The notes beneath the pieces are model-generated. The model saw only the letters and a list, made by a program, of their open reading frames with translations, searched no databases and had not been told where the DNA came from. 64,000 bases of DNA from Lutjanus erythropterus. Taxonomy: Eukaryota; Chordata; Actinopteri; Lutjaniformes; Lutjanidae. Below are positions 61,201 through 64,000 of the stretch, piece after piece. The stretch is taken from assembly GCA_020091685.1 (NCBI GenBank), contig CM034591.1:12534833-12598832 (forward strand), written 5' to 3'. Every line of letters starts with the position of its first letter. Position 1 is the first letter of the stretch. Both the position numbers and the translations under genes were made by a program.

Positions 61201-63803
61201 AAAGGTGATCCAGTAGAATAGAATGATCAGCTGAGTCAAATACTGACCTGAGATCAAGACGATTTAAAACCATCTCAAGCATCAACTGTAAGTAAAAGAT
61301 TATTTGTTACACAAATGGGGGCACTTCTGTTCATGACCTGGATGAAATCTGACTGAAATTTATCAAAGATATTATGACTATTCAGTAAAGAATTCAAGTA
61401 GAATACTAAGTAACTGATAAAAAGGGTAACAAAGAGTAAAGACTAAGTTTCTTAAGAAGTAGATGCTCTACTGTGTGCTTAAGACAGGAGGGAACACAGA
61501 CAGAGAGCTAGTTAAAATGGATAAAATAGCACTGTTAAAGACCACCTCCACAAATCTGGCAGGCATACCATGTAAAAGGCTTGATAAAGGCTTCAGTTTG
61601 ACAATTGTGCCCTTTAAAGTGCACAATAAAAAGGCCCTCAAAATGGCTGAGCAAGGCAGAAAGGTGGTAGTGCACTTAGGTCTTGAATCGGCAACAAACT
61701 GGGACAACTAAGAACGTTTCTCTGGGTATTCTACTGCACACTGAAGTGTGACTACTTCACTCTAGTGTAGTCCTCAACCTTTACATTGTTTCTGAGCAAC
61801 TTCATTTTTCCTAAGGGTGCTTATCCTCTTATCTCTTCCTCCAAAGCACTGCATTAGCTGGGACAGTAAGGCTCGCTAGGGATAACAATGTGCTCTCGCC
61901 TCAAGGGTAGGAGCAGGGAAAGGCACGGGAAAAATAGTTTGAGTGATGCCTCCGTCTAGCTGACTAATGAACAGGTCAACCAGGGTCAATCCATTACAAC
62001 CAAAAGCATTTAATTATTAATTACGGCCAATCTATAGGCAGTTAAGGACAAGTGACACTGTATGTTTAATGTGTGATATGGCTGGTGTTGAGGTTGGGGG
62101 GCTGGTTCAGGGAGGTGCTGTGGCATTTTTGCTATTAGTGTAAGTCAGCAAAGAAGTGACGAGGGGTGCGAAAAGAGGGAAGGGGAATGTTGTGATTGCC
62201 GCTTTGGATGAAAATGTAGTCTGTGTGAGCTTTGACATTCATGTACAGAGAGACAATAAAATAGCACACCCATGGATCAAGAAATGTAAAACTCTTCAGG
62301 TTCTCCTCACGCTGATAAACTGTGAGCGTGTTAGGCAAAAGAGAAGTGGCACACCAGCGTTTCAGTATCAGATGTGACCTTGGTAAACTCATTATAAAGA
62401 GGGTGTAGTTAGACTTGATATCACTAAAACTCAATTTCATTACAAACTTCTGTAATGTCACACTGCTCGGTTTATTTTTTGTAAAGAGATTTGTCCAAGT
62501 TTGAGTTATTTACACTGTTAAAATCAATCCTAAATGTGTAACTGTGAAATCAGTGGGAAATAGAAGAGATTGAATGAAAGATGGAGTGGAAGGTTAAATT
62601 TTTAAGTAAAAAACAGGCATTTCTTTTCGAGACTAGATGGATAAGTTGGTTTATATAAACTTTGTCAGCAGAATTTTGTCAGCTGAATCAGATTGGGCCA
62701 TCCCATACTGTTCCTTTTTTTTTTAAAATTCAGCACCACACTAAACTCATATCAGCCTACGTGAGTATGTTTTGCCAGTAAGTAAGTTCTAATGCCTTCC
62801 TTTGTCACCTGTGATGTGATGAGATTTCCACAAAAGTAAAAGTGTCAGCTCTCCTGCCTATAACTCAGCCTGCATTTCTAACACTTTTCTTTGCGTCCAC
62901 CAGTTTGTTTTGTCATTTGTGGTGATTATGAGAGGTGTTTTGTAAAGTTTGCAGCCTGCTACGCTGCTGCATGGCTCTGTCTAAAATAACAGTTAGAAAA
63001 CAAAACCTGAAACCTTTTTCACCTTCTCTCACTATTTGTGTACCAGCTCATATAAAAATATTCCTCGCTGAAATGTCGTTCCTATGCAATTTTGCAAGTT
63101 TCTATTTGTTTACTCCTGTTATTGCAATGCATAGCAACTGACAGAAAAAGCCCAAACAAAACAGAAATGTTTGACTGAAAGAATCCAGTGGACTGACAGG
63201 TCTCTGACTGATGATTCAAATCTTTGACTTCCAGGGAGCAACCCTAATAAAACATCTTATGAAATTATGTATGTCAGCTTTTTTATGATTCTGTTCTGTT
63301 TTGTATCCCCTTTTTTGTTTTTGCAAGATCTGACTTTAACTTCAATACATGTGTGTTTATATGTTGTGAAACAAAAAGACTCACTGTGGTCCTCAGTGCT
63401 CATGCAATTATCAGTCTCTTCAGTTGTGTATTTGTGTGAGCATTACGCCTTTTATGTAGAAACAAACACCCAGTGCAGTCATGAGAACTGTCCTGGGTAA
63501 ACAAATTTTGTCTGCCTTGGTATTTGGCTCTGTAGTATAACAGAATTCAGAACTGTTTTGCTGTGTGTGTGTCACTCACGATAGGTCCAACCTCTACAGT
63601 AATGTGCGTGTGCATATGTGTATTGCCTGAGGCAGTTGCATAGGGTGAAGGGTTGAGTGAGTGGGGAGCAAAGCCGCCTGAGTGGTTTGCTTCATTAGGA
63701 AACAAAATATAAGCTTTCCGGGCCATTAAGACTGACTTTAGATGCAAAAGCACATAAGACGACGACTCACCTCATCAACGATGCATTGCAGTAACTGGAG
63801 AGG
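37116..63803 (-). CDS. map2k5: MAP kinase kinase 5 (MEK5), last four coding exons, 5' part beyond the window
   Basis: Dual-specificity kinase that phosphorylates ERK5 (MAPK7); cytoplasmic. Exons 63803-63771, 54093-54032, 52877-52832 and 37226-37116 join in frame (33+62+46+111 = 252 nt) to give the last 83 residues and TGA. They cover the C-terminal lobe of the kinase domain: PLQLLQCIVDE, then DPPVLPVGQFSDKFVHFITQ, then CMRRQPKERPAPNNLM with the subdomain XI arginine, then the tail SMWVCRCLEERRAQQAQGHV. These match mammalian MAP2K5 closely and no other MKK. The PB1 domain, the N-lobe and the catalytic HRD/DFG motifs must lie to the right of 64,000. The gene is tandem to and upstream of skor1, as in mammals. 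Two introns are long (15.6 and 9.7 kb). Confidence 0.94.
37419..37669 (-). other. open frame ending at a consensus splice donor, in the last map2k5 intron
   Basis: An ATG-led frame (MGCRVANMSVMSMRQRTKYI and onward) stays open for 83 codons and stops being open exactly after a strong donor (CCATG|GTAAGT). It lies 192 bases before the map2k5 terminal exon. The protein is not recognised; it is acidic-basic and hydrophilic. It may be an alternative first exon, part of a non-coding RNA, or chance. Confidence 0.3.
37724..38170. mobile_element. MITE with opposed CAATGGAATCG-side and CTTTATTTACAGTCAAT ends
   Basis: The left end reads CCATTGACATACTGTATAAAG and on to AAAAATGAAGCCAAAACATC; the right end holds the reverse complement pattern (GATATTTTGGCTTCATTTTT, CCATCTTTATTTACAGTCAA). 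These long imperfect inverted ends are frequent in teleost genomes. Confidence 0.6.
38885..39380. promoter_or_regulatory. candidate conserved non-coding element in the last map2k5 intron
   Basis: A complex island with GATGTCCAATTAGATAAAC, CTGATTGGAAGCTGATC, TCAATGACAGCCG and TTTTTTTAATTAATCTTC. A short AGGTCACAG tandem lies inside. It is inferred as regulatory by composition only. Confidence 0.35.
39400..42580. other. map2k5: map2k5 last intron, nothing recognised
   Basis: No exon signal or identifiable repeat. A 135-codon plus-strand open frame at 39,796-40,203 has no domain, no splice context and ordinary intron composition. Confidence 0.4.
42590..42905. promoter_or_regulatory. candidate conserved non-coding element in the last map2k5 intron
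   Basis: Dense ATTA/TTAAT motifs (AAAAGTTACATTAATCACC, CTTTAATTGTTTGAAG, TAAGATTAATTTATGCG, TATGATTAATAAGC) in sequence without repeat signature. It looks like a developmental enhancer, by appearance only. Confidence 0.38.
44238..44646. mobile_element. CGATATGATACGTATCG-type hAT-like MITE
   Basis: The left end is AGGGCTGTGTATTGGCAAG followed by CGATATGATACGTATCGCAA; the right end closes with TTCTTACACCTCT. It matches a common teleost non-autonomous family. No coding capacity. Confidence 0.6.
46861..47042. mobile_element. Tc1-like element end fragment
   Basis: GACTCTTCAAAGTAGCCACC, then TTTGCTCTGATGACAG, and the terminal repeat GTCCAAACTTTTGACTGGTA are typical of one teleost Tc1-like family. 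Only one end is present. Confidence 0.7.
47214..47254. repeat. (CA)n microsatellite
   Basis: About 19 CA units with GC/CC interruptions in the last map2k5 intron. Confidence 0.9.
49355..49480 (-). mobile_element. tRNA-derived SINE
   Basis: On the minus strand the head reads GTGGTTGCTCAGTTGGTAGA (A box) and GGGTTCAACTCCC (B box), followed by CCTTTGCTGCATGTTATTGC. The spacing is tRNA-like but the body continues into SINE sequence, so it is not a functional tRNA gene. Confidence 0.7.
51787..51850. mobile_element. fragment of the same hAT-like MITE family as 3,397-3,849
   Basis: CAGTGGGGATATAACTAAGT followed by CTACTCAAAAACTGTACTTA is the left end of that family. The rest is lost. Confidence 0.55.
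52832..52877 (-). CDS. map2k5: map2k5 exon encoding MRRQPKERPAPNNLM
   Basis: 46 nt, phase 2 to phase 0, acceptor TTTTTTTCAG and donor ATG|GTAAGT. It contains the KERP motif of kinase subdomain XI, whose arginine ion-pairs with the APE glutamate in the folded kinase. Confidence 0.95.
54032..54093 (-). CDS. map2k5: map2k5 exon encoding DPPVLPVGQFSDKFVHFITQ
   Basis: 62 nt, phase 0 to phase 2, acceptor CTTTACAG and donor TG|GTGAGT. It differs from the mammalian peptide at only a few positions. The split codon is the Cys of the CMR(K/R)QP motif. Confidence 0.95.
54094..57700. other. map2k5: map2k5 intron, nothing recognised
   Basis: Low-GC intron sequence with a short (GT)n run near 56,162. No exon, RNA gene or identifiable mobile element was recognised. 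Confidence 0.4.
57704..57915. mobile_element. AGGGCTGCAAC-ended MITE, opposite-strand relative of the skor1 intron 5 copies
   Basis: The left end is AGGGCTGCAACTATTTTCATT followed by ATTGATTAAT. Internal ATTTAAGAAGCTGCAACCAG matches the family. It is in a map2k5 intron. Confidence 0.6.
58095..58325. promoter_or_regulatory. candidate conserved non-coding element in a map2k5 intron
   Basis: A non-repetitive, balanced island with GCAGAGAATTAAACC, CCCATTTAAATTAACAAAGG and TTCGCCATTCCTTAATGC. It is called by appearance only. Confidence 0.35.
58820..59025. promoter_or_regulatory. candidate conserved non-coding element in a map2k5 intron
   Basis: Motifs GAAGCAATTATTAGGC, ATCAGTAATTACAGGC and GGCACATTAATGAGG lie within 150 bp, in sequence with no repeat signature. 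It is open in one plus-strand frame, without any domain. Confidence 0.35.
59369..59804. mobile_element. MITE with AGGGATAGTTCACC ends
   Basis: The left end GGGTATAGTTCACCCAAAAA and the right end, in reverse complement AGGGATAGTTCACCAAAAAA, form a clear inverted repeat of about 28 bp. This is one of the most abundant teleost non-autonomous families. Confidence 0.8.
60095..60245. repeat. dispersed palindromic repeat copy B
   Basis: CAATTCCTGGATGTCTGTGG and the facing CCATAGACATCCAGGACTTG form an imperfect hairpin with arms of about 30 bases. It is related to 1,085-1,215. Confidence 0.6.
60502..60523. repeat. poly(A) run
   Basis: An uninterrupted A tract of about 18 bases preceded by shorter A runs. 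Confidence 0.9.
61040..61720. repeat. map2k5: possible old repeat in a map2k5 intron
   Basis: Blocks such as GCCTTGGGGAACACCAGGCG and AGACGATTTAAAACCATCTC recall sequence seen repeatedly in teleost genomes, but the family could not be named. Treat as tentative. Confidence 0.25.
61960..62070. promoter_or_regulatory. candidate conserved non-coding element in a map2k5 intron
   Basis: GCATTTAATTATTAATTACG is a dense cluster of homeodomain-type sites, next to GACTAATGAACAGGTCAACC. Short, and called by appearance only. Confidence 0.33.
63771..63803 (-). CDS. map2k5: map2k5 exon encoding PLQLLQCIVDE
   Basis: 33 nt, phase 0 to phase 0, acceptor TCTTCCAG and donor GAG|GTGAGT. The peptide is identical to the mammalian MAP2K5 segment that follows the activation-lobe helix. 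A second AG nine bases further in could be an alternative acceptor, which would drop PLQ. Confidence 0.92.
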
Positions 63804-64000
63804 CTGGAAGAGGAGAGACACAGGGAGATGAAAAAAAAAAAAACATGTTAGCCTACATGGAATTTCTTGGCAATAAGGAAAATCAATAGTGTGATAAAAA
63901 AAGAAAGTATCTACTTAGATTAATCAAATGCAGCAAGCTCAGACAAAGCCATCCTTCAGCTCCTGAATGTTTTTATTATTCCATAATGGCACCTAATGTA

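Noticed and set aside
61463..61711. 82-codon plus-strand open frame in a map2k5 intron
   Set aside because: No recognised domain; it lies in a probable old repeat and has no exon signals.

Overview
The window is nuclear DNA from a ray-finned fish, most likely a percomorph teleost. It has split genes with GT-AG introns, AT-rich non-coding sequence, many microsatellites, and several short DNA-transposon, LINE and SINE families typical of teleosts. No bacterial, viral or organellar gene is visible. Two protein genes can be supported, both on the minus strand: the whole coding region of skor1 (SKI family transcriptional corepressor 1) and the last four coding exons of map2k5 (MEK5 kinase). All exons were assembled by hand from open frames, splice sites and remembered family similarity; no search was run.

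Layout from left to right. 1-5,950 is sequence downstream of skor1, with a CAG...CTG-ended miniature transposon, a T-poor minisatellite and one gene-regulatory-looking island. 5,950-7,077 is the likely skor1 3' UTR. 7,078-16,832 holds eight skor1 coding exons giving a 765-residue protein; its introns carry several transposon remnants. 16,833-18,300 holds a probable 5' UTR split by an intron. 18,300-36,750 is the skor1/map2k5 intergenic region, with microsatellites, a 41-bp minisatellite, regulatory-looking islands, a young hAT-type MITE, LINE fragments and a Tc1 relic. 36,750-63,803 holds the map2k5 3' UTR and last four coding exons, spread over introns of 15.6, 1.2 and 9.7 kb. map2k5 continues beyond the right edge.

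The tandem head-to-tail order MAP2K5 then SKOR1 is the same as on human chromosome 15q23, so this is a conserved syntenic block. In people this block is the MAP2K5/SKOR1 restless-legs-syndrome association locus, where non-coding elements in MAP2K5 introns and around SKOR1 are thought to regulate SKOR1. Several high-complexity islands rich in homeodomain-type TAATTA/ATTA sites lie here between skor1 and map2k5 and inside the map2k5 introns. They are listed as candidate conserved elements, by appearance only. No undescribed multi-gene system was found. The most unusual items are a possible second reading frame through the terminal map2k5 exon, a 287-bp higher-order unit in the 41-bp minisatellite, a retroelement tail ending at a skor1 splice donor, and a 189-bp hAT MITE with a perfect hairpin and perfect target duplication.
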